Shown piece by piece: positions 32,519 to 39,723 of a stretch of DNA of 64,000 nucleotides (position 1 is the first letter of the stretch; each line of letters opens with the position of its first letter). The stretch is from Streptomyces griseoluteus (lineage in GTDB: Bacteria > Actinomycetota > Actinomycetes > Streptomycetales > Streptomycetaceae). Under the pieces are notes generated by a model. It did no database searches. It was not told the DNA's origin and saw only the letters and a list, made by a program, of their open reading frames with translations. The stretch is taken from contig JOBE01000027.1 of NCBI GenBank assembly GCA_000717735.1, positions 26,634 through 90,633 on the forward strand, read 5' to 3'. The translations under genes and the position numbers were made by a program.

Positions 32519-33130
32519 ATGACGCTCATGGACCAGGGGTGGGCGGCTGTCATTGCCGCGGGGGTAGCAGCTGTCGTTGCAGTGGCCGCGAGTTTCATCG
32601 GTGTCTGGCTGGGCCGGCGCACCGTTCGCGACCAGGCGCAGGTCGAGCACGGGCAATGGCTCCGGAACCAGCGCCAGGAGGCCTACGTGCAGTGCCTCGA
32701 CACGTGGGACGGGGCGATGCGCGCCTTCGAGGCGCTCATCGATGAAGCCGAAGAGCGGAAGCGGCAGTACCGATGGGAGACCGACAATGTCGGCGGCAAC
32801 CCGTTCTTTGCCCAGGAGATCTTCGGCGTGGTGGAGGAGATCTCCGGCCCTGTGAATGAGGCCCTGGAACGCGTGCGGCTGCTCGGGCCGGATGCGGTGG
32901 AGAGGGCAGCGAAGAACCTGGAAGACGCCTTGAACGGCATCGGCGGCGCGGTCCGGGCTGGCACCAGTGAGGAGGATTGGGAGGAGTGGCCCAACCACGC
33001 CTTCTGGTACGAGGCGCGAAGAAACGCCACTGAGTGCCGCCGGAATTTCTTCGACGAGGCGCAGGCCGTTATCCGGACTGCGCCAGACACAGCACGGCGC
33101 TCGCTCTGGCGCTCGCGCTCTCCACGCTGA
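32519..33130 (+). CDS. single-TM protein with charged cytoplasmic domain
   Basis: About 203 residues (ATG 32519; 32528 also possible). One N-terminal transmembrane helix (AAVIAAGVAAVVAVAASFIGVWLG) precedes a charged helical domain (QAYVQ-type helix, EALIDEAEERKRQYRWE). Related single-helix proteins are common Streptomyces accessory genes. The gene is alone on the plus strand directly behind palindrome site 1, so it is likely controlled separately from its leftward neighbours. Confidence 0.6.
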   Translation: MTLMDQGWAAVIAAGVAAVVAVAASFIGVWLGRRTVRDQAQVEHGQWLRNQRQEAYVQCLDTWDGAMRAFEALIDEAEERKRQYRWETDNVGGNPFFAQEIFGVVEEISGPVNEALERVRLLGPDAVERAAKNLEDALNGIGGAVRAGTSEEDWEEWPNHAFWYEARRNATECRRNFFDEAQAVIRTAPDTARRSLWRSRSPR

Positions 33131-33547
33131 CCAGACGCAAAGGGCCCCGAACGGGGGTGGACATGACGGATCTGTCGAATGGGAGCCTGCTGACCGGCCG
33201 GATTCCCGCAGTCCCTGTCAGCGGAACGCCCGCCCGGTGCAACGTGCGACGGCTTCCCGGGCGGGCCATGCCCTCATCCTCCGCTGGAGCGGCCACGGGC
33301 GCGCGTGGAGCGGTACTTCGGAAGCGAGAGACAGTCACGCATTGCGCCCCCGTACCGGGGATCAATCGGCACGGGGGCGCACAGGGGGTAGCGGGTCAAC
33401 GACCAGTCGGCCCGGCCTCCCGCAGAGCACGGTAGCTGCCTGTCGGCGGCGTCCAGGCGGCGTATCGGTTCGCCGCCGCCCTCACGGGCGACAGGAGCGT
33501 GCGGCTGGTGACGTGCTTGTTGACGACTGCTGTCTCGTAGGGCGGGG
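33131..33547. other. 417-bp gap between convergent genes
   Basis: No gene could be supported. It holds an 18-base element (33143-33160) that is the exact inverted copy of 28872-28889 and the terminator at 33344-33380. A 90-codon frame from ATG 33163 and a short leftward frame ending at 33396 were judged unconvincing. Confidence 0.45.
33344..33380. terminator. bidirectional terminator
   Basis: GCGCCCCCGT (33344-33353) and ACGGGGGCGC (33371-33380), a 10-bp perfect stem with a 17-base loop between convergent genes. Confidence 0.6.
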
Positions 33548-34129
33548 TCAGGCTGCGGGGGTGGTACGGGAGCGCGGGCGTTCGGTCGACAGGACCGCCC
33601 ACACCCGGCGGCCGTCCTCGGAAGCATCTGTGCCGCAGCTGGCGGTGCCAGGGACTGCGGCGAGGTCGGACAGGATCGTCTGGTCGGGTTCGCCGCCGGT
33701 GTGGCTGAGGACGACGACGAGCAGCATGCCGTCCTGGTCGGCGAGATGGACGCTGATCCGCCGGCCGTCGTCGGCGGTGGCCGCGCCGACGAGGATGCGC
33801 ACGGTCCGCTCGAGGACATCGTCGGTGGGGTGGGCGTACCCCCAGGCGCGGACGGTCTCGAGGACCTTCGTGACGGCCTGGGTCCCGGTCCATGGGTAGG
33901 CGGTCAGTGCCCAGTTCGCGGCGCGCCGGTCTCTGATGGCCATGCGCGGCCGGCGAGTCTCGAGGCGGGCCTGACGGGGCCCGGGGAGCGGGAGTGTCGA
34001 GGTGACGGGCTTGGTCGACGGCTGCGGCCGCGGGGCCTCGACGGGCTTCTTCTGCGGGGGCGGGGTGCGGGGCGGGTAGGTCGGCGGCACCTTCGGGCCC
34101 TTGTCGTTCATGGGCAGCGGATCGGTCAC
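33548..34129 (-). CDS. RsbW/SpoIIAB-like ATPase protein
   Basis: 193 residues. A Pro-rich start (PPTYPPRTPPPQKKPVEAP) is followed by a GHKL-like core: NWALTAYPWTG, VLERTVRILVGAATADDGRR, RISVHLADQDGMLLVVVLSH and a late GRRVWAVL strand. The N-box normally has E-x2-x-NA; here it reads RILVGAA, so the catalytic Glu/Asn seem missing and kinase activity is doubtful. Streptomyces anti-sigma-type proteins have this size and order. It may act by binding only. Confidence 0.62.
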   Translation of the reverse strand: MTDPLPMNDKGPKVPPTYPPRTPPPQKKPVEAPRPQPSTKPVTSTLPLPGPRQARLETRRPRMAIRDRRAANWALTAYPWTGTQAVTKVLETVRAWGYAHPTDDVLERTVRILVGAATADDGRRISVHLADQDGMLLVVVLSHTGGEPDQTILSDLAAVPGTASCGTDASEDGRRVWAVLSTERPRSRTTPAA

Positions 34130-34219
34130 GACAGCCTCCTTGCGCTCCCGACCATCCTGGCAGCCGCCACCGGCCCGTCGAGGCTGATTGCGCAGGTTCC
34201 CCCTGGCGTGCGCCGGTGG

Positions 34220-34573
34220 TCAGTCCTTGTAGCCGATCGGCCCGAGCCCGCTGTGCGCCCGGTTCAGGCCCGCGTACAGCTGCTCCGCCGCGATGCGCGC
34301 GGTCTCCAGGCCGAGCAGCGTCTCGCGCAGATCGTCCTGAAGCTGGTTCTTGTCGCTGCGCAGGTTGCCGCCCCCGTCGAGTTCGGCGATCAGCTGCTGG
34401 GCTTGGTCCAGGGCCTGGGGCAGCTTCATCGCCATCTGCGACAGGCCGGCGACGAGGCTGTAAACGTCGCCGGGGTACTCCCAGCCGTCCCGGGGGCTGC
34501 GGGTCAGGTGGTTGATGGCGCGGATCGCCTCGTCAGCGGCGTCGGCGTGCTGGGCGGGCGTCTTGTCGGTCAC
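34220..34573 (-). CDS. 117-aa helical protein
   Basis: GTG at 34573 with GGAGG seven bases upstream (an ATG at 34630 would add 19 residues). All-helical sequence (HADAADEAIRAINHLTRSPR... and RETLLGLETARIAAEQLYAG) with coiled-coil character. Unknown function. Confidence 0.55.
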   Translation of the reverse strand: MTDKTPAQHADAADEAIRAINHLTRSPRDGWEYPGDVYSLVAGLSQMAMKLPQALDQAQQLIAELDGGGNLRSDKNQLQDDLRETLLGLETARIAAEQLYAGLNRAHSGLGPIGYKD

Positions 34574-34666
34574 GGGCGCGGCCTCCGTCGTTGTGCTGGG
34601 GCCGCCGAGTATGTCAGCGGCCACCGACACCCACGTCTGCTTTCCGCCAGGCGAGTATGACCCCTG

Positions 34667-35977
34667 CTAGCCAGATGGGTGCAGCCGCCGCAGAAGTGCG
34701 CCGTCGGTGACATGGCCGATGAGGAAGTCCGCCAGGGCCGCAGTGTCTTCGCCGGGCGGGGCGGGCACCGTCGGCACAGCCACCGCGAACCGGCGCCGAC
34801 GTTTCGGAGCGGGACCGCGTCGGCGCAGCGGCTTGCCGATGACGGTGGCGTAGAGCTTCTTCGCCTCGGCGTCGATGACGTGGATGCCCGTCTCGGCCGG
34901 GGGCGTCTGGCGGGGCTCGTCCCAGGCATCGGGGTGCGGGGCGGGGGCGTCGATATGAGGCAGGGGGTCTGTGCCGGCTACCGCAGCTCTATACGCCGCC
35001 AGCGCGGCTGCCAGGTAGGCGCGGGCGGCACGTTCAGCCAGGTCATGCAGTTCGGCGGTGTGTGTAGCGGCGAGCTCGGCCCGCTGCCGGGCGGTGTCTT
35101 GCCACAGGTGGTGTCGCGCAGCAGCCTGTTCGACGACCACAGGCGGAAGCGGTTCGGGGAGCTTCGGCGGGTCGCTGGCGGCCTCCTTCTCGGCTGCCTG
35201 GCAGGATTCGCTGGCCAGGGTCCACGCCTTGCGCAACGCGCGGTAGGTGCTGCGGTGGTCGTGGAGCAGCTCGTCCGCCTTCTTCGGCCAAGGCTCGGCC
35301 TCGGCGCCGTCGGGGTGCAGAGCGCGGACCTCGGGGTGCGCGGCAGTGTGGGCGGCGTAGTGCTCGCGGTAAAAGTCCCGGCCTCGGTCCGTGATCTGGT
35401 AACCGCAGTAGTCGGTGGTGTGCTCGGCCAACGGCGGCTGATGCTTCTCGATCAGCACGAACTCGATGGTCCTGGAGTAGCCCCACTTCAGCGCTGTTTT
35501 CCGCCGGTCAGCCGCCCATAGAAGGGCCAGGATTTCCCAGGATCTGGCGCTCAGAGCGGCTTTGGGCGCCCCGTCCGGGCGCAGGGAGAGCCCGGCGCGG
35601 GCGGCGGCGCGGCCGGCTCGGGTCAGCGTCACGGTGCGCATGACGCCGAACTGGGTGCCGTAGGCGTCCCTGGTGATGAGGTCGCGTGCGGCGAGCGCCG
35701 CGACGGTGGAACCGTTTCCCTGGTTGTGCCAACCGCGGACCGCGAGCCGGTCCTGCATCTCGGTGGTGCCGAAGATGTCCCTGAGGGATGGGTCGTGGGC
35801 GAAGTCGATGCGGCGCCAGATCGCGGCTGGCGTGTCGTCGAAGTTCCCCTTTGCCGCACGTCGCCCGCGACCGGCTTCATTCTCCTGATCGAGCTCGTAG
35901 ATGACGGCGAGAGTGCCCTGCTGGCGATCGTTCAGCTCGGTCCAGGCGGCCAACGCCTGTGACGTACGCGCTGCCAT
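34667..35977 (-). CDS. 436-aa protein with winged-helix-like segments
   Basis: Begins with a helix-rich region (LNDRQQGTLAVIYELDQENE) and then two repeated wHTH-like stretches (around 70-130, DRLAVRGWHNQGNGSTVAALAARDL and LTRAGRAAARAGLSL, shortened here). A long basic/acidic coiled coil and a basic C-terminus (RRRGPAPKRRRRFAV) follow. Plasmid- and phage-associated DNA-binding proteins have this organisation, but no named family is certain. A degenerate late-promoter-like element precedes it. Confidence 0.58.
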   Translation of the reverse strand: MAARTSQALAAWTELNDRQQGTLAVIYELDQENEAGRGRRAAKGNFDDTPAAIWRRIDFAHDPSLRDIFGTTEMQDRLAVRGWHNQGNGSTVAALAARDLITRDAYGTQFGVMRTVTLTRAGRAAARAGLSLRPDGAPKAALSARSWEILALLWAADRRKTALKWGYSRTIEFVLIEKHQPPLAEHTTDYCGYQITDRGRDFYREHYAAHTAAHPEVRALHPDGAEAEPWPKKADELLHDHRSTYRALRKAWTLASESCQAAEKEAASDPPKLPEPLPPVVVEQAAARHHLWQDTARQRAELAATHTAELHDLAERAARAYLAAALAAYRAAVAGTDPLPHIDAPAPHPDAWDEPRQTPPAETGIHVIDAEAKKLYATVIGKPLRRRGPAPKRRRRFAVAVPTVPAPPGEDTAALADFLIGHVTDGALLRRLHPSG

Positions 35978-36018
35978 CGTTCTGCGTCCTCCCGAGCCGG
36001 GCCCGTAGCCCCGCGGTC

Positions 36019-36050
36019 AGCGTAACGAAAGCCACCGACACCCGTGCCCG
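36019..36050 (-). promoter_or_regulatory. late-promoter-like element f (degenerate)
   Basis: CGGGCA (36050-36045), 20 bases, TACGCT (36024-36019), then GACC, upstream of the 436-aa gene. The -10-like block and spacing are conserved; the upstream block is degenerate. Confidence 0.4.
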
Positions 36051-36081
36051 TTCGTCAGACCCTCGTGGCAGGATCCGCCGT

Positions 36082-36459
36082 ATGAGTGAGTGGGGGATCG
36101 CCCTGATCGCCGCCGGGTCGGCCATCTTGGGCAGCATCACGACAGGGTTCTTCGCGTGGCGAGCCGGCCACCGGCAAGCCGCCGCCGCAGAAGCTGCGGG
36201 GCAGGCACAGGCGCAGGCGCTGATATCGACCGTGCAGGCCACCCTCGACGAGCAACGGCAGGCGTCAGTGCACTCGATCATCCACCCGCCGCCCGGAATG
36301 GCAGAGACCACCGGCGTTGAATCCTCATACAGAGCCGCGAACTTCCCCATGTCTTCTGCACGCGTAAGCCCCCGCGGACCTACGACCAGGGGATGCCCGT
36401 CGTTGTCCCAGGCGATAACGGGCCGCTTGGCTGTCTGCCGGCCCTCCGCGTCCTTGTAG
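36082..36459 (+). pseudogene. truncated membrane-protein gene
   Basis: The first ~63 codons (M-S-E-W-G-I-A-L-I-A-A-G-S...) encode a normal single-helix membrane protein start followed by a charged helix ending DEQRQASV. Sequence after about 36270 no longer looks like this family and is instead the antisense of the leftward fragment. I read this as a gene cut by recombination. Confidence 0.55.
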
Positions 36460-36684
36460 ATGGCGTAGTGCGATCGGTCAGCGGGGATCAATCCACGCTC
36501 CTTCAAGTCGATGTGCGGAAAACGGTATGAGCGGGCGAAGGCGTCTGTCAGGCGATCCGCTGTACACATAACGCGTCCCCTGGCAGCTACGGAATGGCCC
36601 GCCACCGACTGGTGAGGGCCATGCGCTGCCGCGATCAGTTGTCCTGGAGGCGCTGGCTGAACTCCTGGACGCTCCGGTCCGGGT

Positions 36685-37488
36685 TCATGCCCTGGAGGCG
36701 TCGACGTCCATGATCCGCCCAATCTGCTCGACCAGCTGGTGAGGGTGGACGATGGCGTCCTTGACGTCGAGACGGCTGCTTCCGGTCCAGCTCATGTTGC
36801 CCTCCGCGTCGGTCACGGCAGCGCCGTGACGGAGCAGGGACCATCCGCCGTCCGAGTAGTCGAAGAAGTACCGCTCGCCCGGGGCCGAGATTTCAAGGAC
36901 ACAGCCGCAGGGGTCATCTGCGTCCCCTTGATCGGCACGGCAGTCCTCCAGGTTGGTGATGGTCTTCGCCTGGTCGCCGAGCAGCGCTGCTACTGCCATC
37001 ACGGTGGCGTGGACGTCTTGGGGCGCCTGGTAGGTGCAGGGGGATGCGTCCAGAGTACGGATAGCCGGACGGAGCAGCTTGAGGTGGGCCTGGATCTCGT
37101 CTGCGGCACCGGTGAGACGGTCCAGCGCGTCGGCCAGGGTGTCCTCACCGGATACCGAGGGGGCCGGGATAGAGACATCACCGCGCGCAGCAATGTGGCG
37201 GACTGCCTGCTCGAGGAGGCGGAGGTTCTCCACCGAGCCTTGAAGGGTGGCGTTGATGGCCGAAGCGACCACCGCGGCATCCTGGGGTGTGTAGATGGCC
37301 CACTCGTGTCCCAGCGCCTTTCCCAGGCCTTCGCTGGCGATCGCGGCTGTGACGGCAAGGGCCAGGGTGTCGGCAGGCTCGTTGGCGTCGGCGGCAACCT
37401 GTTCGGCCGAGCCGGCAAGGTCGTTCACGTACCCCGATGCGTCCTTGCTGTCGCTCCAGCGGAGATGAAGGTCAGGTGCTTCGGTCAC
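36685..37488 (-). CDS. 267-aa hypothetical protein
   Basis: Soluble, helical N-terminal two thirds (EQVAADANEPADTLALAVTA, AVVASAINATLQGSVENLRL) and a C-terminal beta region (GCVLEISAPGERYFFDYSDGG). A 17-codon ORF (36635-36688) starts in its stop codon. Situated in the regulator-replication region. Function not recognised. Confidence 0.55.
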   Translation of the reverse strand: MTEAPDLHLRWSDSKDASGYVNDLAGSAEQVAADANEPADTLALAVTAAIASEGLGKALGHEWAIYTPQDAAVVASAINATLQGSVENLRLLEQAVRHIAARGDVSIPAPSVSGEDTLADALDRLTGAADEIQAHLKLLRPAIRTLDASPCTYQAPQDVHATVMAVAALLGDQAKTITNLEDCRADQGDADDPCGCVLEISAPGERYFFDYSDGGWSLLRHGAAVTDAEGNMSWTGSSRLDVKDAIVHPHQLVEQIGRIMDVDASRA

Positions 37489-37584
37489 GGTGGCGTCCTC
37501 CGGTGAGGTTCAGGCAGGCCCGGCGCATGCAGCGCCTGGCGGGACATCGGGAAGCTGGAACCATCTTCGCGGGCTAGGTGAGGC

Positions 37585-37616
37585 GGTGGGTGGGATCCGG
37601 CCGGATCCCACCCACC
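37585..37616 (-). terminator. 32-bp perfect palindrome after the replication gene
   Basis: Arms GGTGGGTGGGATCCGG and CCGGATCCCACCCACC touch with no spacer, six bases after the stop of the replication gene. It forms a strong hairpin. Confidence 0.65.
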
Positions 37617-37622
37617 AGACGG

Positions 37623-39077
37623 TCAGAACGGCGCCGGACCCTGGCTGCTGAAGGCTGCGAGGTCGGGGTACTGCTGGGCAAACTCGGCGCGAAGCCGGGC
37701 GTCCTCCTCCGCAACCTTGCGGCGACGCTCCCTCTCGAGAGCCTCACGCGCGGCAGCTTCCTCGTCGAACTCCGCGGCAAGCCCCGCGCCAGCGGCAGCC
37801 TGCTCGGCCGCGTATGCCTCCTCGGCCTCCCACTGGGCAGCGAGCACGGCACCGGCGGCCTCGGTCTCCTGCTGCTCCTGGCACTCCCAGCAGACGGTGG
37901 AGCCGTCCTTGGGGAGCGGGTTGCGGCAGGCGCACTCTGGCATCGGCTGGCGCGGGCCCGGAACGGCCGGACGTTCCTCCGGGGCGGCAGGGGTGGCCTT
38001 CGCCGGTTCGCGGTCGGCGCGGTGGTCCTGCGCGCGGGTCACGCACGCGGTGCACGGCTGGTTGGTGTGGATGTCGACGCGGTCGTCGCAGGCGAGGTTC
38101 CCGCACTCGGCAGTGTCCTTCAGCATCGCTACCAGCGGCCCGAACGGCGCCCGCGGGGACCGGCCAGCATCCCGCTCGGCCTTCCACGCGGGAAGCAGCT
38201 GCCCAGCCCAGTAGCCGTTCCACCGCGGCAGCACCCGGTGCTCGACGAGCTGCTGCACGGTCCGCTCCCGCGGCTGTCCGGTGGCGAGCGCGGTCACAAT
38301 TGCCTGGGAGACGTTCGGGGGTGTCTTGTCGCCGAGAGCGATGTCGAGCTCCCGGGGCAGGAGGTCCCGGAAGGCCTGCACCTGCTCCCGCTGCTGCTTC
38401 GAGAACCGGGGCTTGCTTGTCGCGGGTGCGGCGGAGCCGCCCTCCCTCGGCCCCTTACTACCTGTAGAGGCCTGACGGCATCCAGGGGCGCTACGCGCCG
38501 AAGGCGCAGGTCCAGCAGGCGTCGTACCAAAAGAAGGAACCAGAGGGAGGTCGCGTTCTGGCAGGTCAGGTGCCGGTTCCGGGTCGGAATTCGAACCCCC
38601 TGGGTCGGAATTCCGACCCGACGGGTCGGAATTCCGACCCGCCTCCTGGCTCACCAGGAACGCGAGCTTCACCTCCGCGTTCCGCCACCCCTGGTAGCCA
38701 TCCTTCGGCCTGTCGTTGATGCGGATCCGGATCGGCCGATGCGCTGCCGCGGCCCTGGAGGACGTCTTCAACGGCTCGCCATCAGGGGTCGACACGAGGC
38801 CCACCCTGGAAAGGTTGTCGAGGATCCCCCTCACCCGGGTCAGGCTGCTGGGCTTGCCCTTGGTGCCGCTGGGGATCAGACCGCACAGAGTTGCCAGCGT
38901 CAGCTTGCGGACGGGGTTCTTGAACTTGTCCACCACCAGCGCGCGCAGGATCGCGTAGCCGCGGACGTCCGGGTCCCGGAGGTCGTCACACAGGCCGATC
39001 CAGTCGTGCATGCGGGTGGTGTACCAGCCGCCGTCGTCGGGCCCGTACAGCTCGACGAGGGTGTCCTTCTCGTTCAC
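37623..39077 (-). CDS. replication initiator-like protein (HTH, lambda O-type position of iterons)
   Basis: 484 residues, GTG 39077 in GTGA overlap with a leader ORF. N-terminal winged-helix region (about 30-105: DDLRDPDVRGYAILRALVVD, LSRVGLVSTPDGEP), followed by a linker (147-166) encoded by three 21-bp iterons. Then a second helical domain and Cys clusters (ECGNLACDDR...CTACV and ECACRNPL...CWEC), perhaps zinc binding. Phage and Streptomyces plasmid replication proteins often combine an N-terminal wHTH, internal origin iterons and a helicase-interaction C-terminus. No polymerase or helicase is found nearby. Confidence 0.68.
   Translation of the reverse strand: MNEKDTLVELYGPDDGGWYTTRMHDWIGLCDDLRDPDVRGYAILRALVVDKFKNPVRKLTLATLCGLIPSGTKGKPSSLTRVRGILDNLSRVGLVSTPDGEPLKTSSRAAAAHRPIRIRINDRPKDGYQGWRNAEVKLAFLVSQEAGRNSDPSGRNSDPGGSNSDPEPAPDLPERDLPLVPSFGTTPAGPAPSARSAPGCRQASTGSKGPREGGSAAPATSKPRFSKQQREQVQAFRDLLPRELDIALGDKTPPNVSQAIVTALATGQPRERTVQQLVEHRVLPRWNGYWAGQLLPAWKAERDAGRSPRAPFGPLVAMLKDTAECGNLACDDRVDIHTNQPCTACVTRAQDHRADREPAKATPAAPEERPAVPGPRQPMPECACRNPLPKDGSTVCWECQEQQETEAAGAVLAAQWEAEEAYAAEQAAAGAGLAAEFDEEAAAREALERERRRKVAEEDARLRAEFAQQYPDLAAFSSQGPAPF
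38581..38640. repeat. three 21-bp iterons inside the replication gene
   Basis: Units at 38581-38598, 38602-38619 and 38623-38640. Two are the perfect 18-bp palindrome GGGTCGGAATTCCGACCC; the first is GGGTCGGAATTCGAACCC. Period is 21 bp, two helical turns. Origin iterons inside the initiator gene occur in lambda-type replicons and some linear Streptomyces plasmids. Candidate replication origin. Confidence 0.7.
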
Positions 39078-39148
39078 CGCGCTCCTCCGACCGTGACGGA
39101 AGTGGTGGGGGTAACGCTTCGCTGGGTGTAGATCCCGGGTACGCTCAT
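39074..39148 (-). CDS. 24-aa leader peptide of the replication gene
   Basis: ATG at 39148 with AAGGAGGT ten bases upstream, the strongest ribosome site in the region. It reads M-S-V-P-G-I-Y-T-Q-R-S-V... and ends GTGA in the initiator start. It probably couples or tunes initiator synthesis. Confidence 0.6.
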   Translation of the reverse strand: MSVPGIYTQRSVTPTTSVTVGGAR

Positions 39149-39213
39149 CACGAGCGACCTCCTTGAAGGGTGGGACGTTCGAGTGCAGCGGGCGACCACC
39201 CGCTGTGGTGCTT

Positions 39214-39249
39214 CGAAGGCCGGCTGAGCTGCGAACTCGCCGGCCTTCG
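39214..39249 (-). terminator. hairpin before the 91-aa gene end
   Basis: CGAAGGCCGGC and GCCGGCCTTCG, 11-bp perfect stem with 14-base loop. A second smaller hairpin (39186-39205, CAGCGGG/CCCGCTG) lies beside it. Confidence 0.6.
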
Positions 39250-39254
39250 GCATG

Positions 39255-39530
39255 TCAGCCATCGGACTGGTTGTAGACCGTCCGGAAAAACTCCAGGAAC
39301 GGCTCCGTGGCCATGATCAGGGCGTTGTTGGCCCGGCCGTACGGATGCGGCTTGTCAGGTCCGAACGGCCACTGCTCGGCGTACCTGTCCGAGGTGGCGA
39401 TGTGGCGGACACCCTCTCGGGTGATGCTGCCGACAATCTTCAGGCGCACCAGCAGCTCGGCGCCGGACGTGAAGGTGACAGCTGGGGGCAGACGACTGTC
39501 GTCGGTGCGTTCGGGGTTCCGGGGGCTCAT
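39255..39530 (-). CDS. 91-aa wHTH-like protein
   Basis: ATG at 39530, overlapping the 17-aa leader by ATGA. The sequence TFTSGAELLVRLKIVGSITR and IATSDRYAEQWPFGP has the size of a small winged-helix DNA-binding protein, though the family is unproven. It lies just ahead of the replication unit and may regulate it. Confidence 0.5.
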   Translation of the reverse strand: MSPRNPERTDDSRLPPAVTFTSGAELLVRLKIVGSITREGVRHIATSDRYAEQWPFGPDKPHPYGRANNALIMATEPFLEFFRTVYNQSDG

Positions 39531-39580
39531 CGGGACCCCCGGCGGGACGTTCCACTTCGCGTAGCGCGAAGTACACTCAT
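39527..39580 (-). CDS. 17-aa leader ORF with internal hairpin
   Basis: M-S-V-L-R-A-T-R-S..., TAGGAGA seven bases upstream of ATG 39580, stop overlapping the next start by ATGA. Codons 4-10 contain ACTTCGCG-TAG-CGCGAAGT, a perfect 8-bp hairpin (39554-39572), as in an attenuator or operator. Confidence 0.5.
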   Translation of the reverse strand: MSVLRATRSGTSRRGSR

Positions 39581-39644
39581 GGCGGATCTCCTAGCGGGGA
39601 TTCAGTAGCCGCGGAAGTCTTCGCAGGACAGCGGCTATAAGAAG

Positions 39645-39678
39645 GGCGGTCGGCCGGTTGGGAAGCCGGTCGGCCGTC
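39645..39678 (-). terminator. GU-rich 14-bp hairpin after the XRE-TPR gene
   Basis: GGCGGTCGGCCGGT pairs with GCCGGTCGGCCGTC using four G-U pairs, with a six-base loop. It lies downstream of the stop at 39724. Confidence 0.55.
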
Positions 39679-39723
39679 TTGCACGTTCTTGGTCGTCTAC
39701 GGGCCCATCACGTCACTCCCCTC

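Larger units (their letters stand above)
35877..36569 (-). pseudogene. truncated gene fused tail-to-tail to the plus-strand fragment
   Basis: Roughly the first 98 codons (C-T-A-D-R-L-T-D-A-F-A-R-S-Y-R-F-P-H...PRGLTRAEDMGKFAALYEDS...GGGWMIE) look like a real Streptomyces protein, starting ATG 36569. Beyond about 36275 the frame reads the reverse of the neighbouring gene and then overlaps the 436-aa gene. The intact-looking half is 36275-36569. Confidence 0.5.

Noticed and set aside
33163..33435. 90-codon rightward frame after the single-TM gene
   Set aside because: A GGGGG-like ribosome site exists but the translation is low-information and crosses a terminator hairpin.
33396..33530. Short leftward frame downstream of the ATPase gene
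   Set aside because: The end (NRYAAWTPPTGSYRAL) looks protein-like, but no start codon fits; not annotated.
34178..34203. GGGGGA block upstream of the anti-sigma-like gene as another late promoter
   Set aside because: The expected TACGCT-like block is missing at the 20-base distance (CGGGCC is found).
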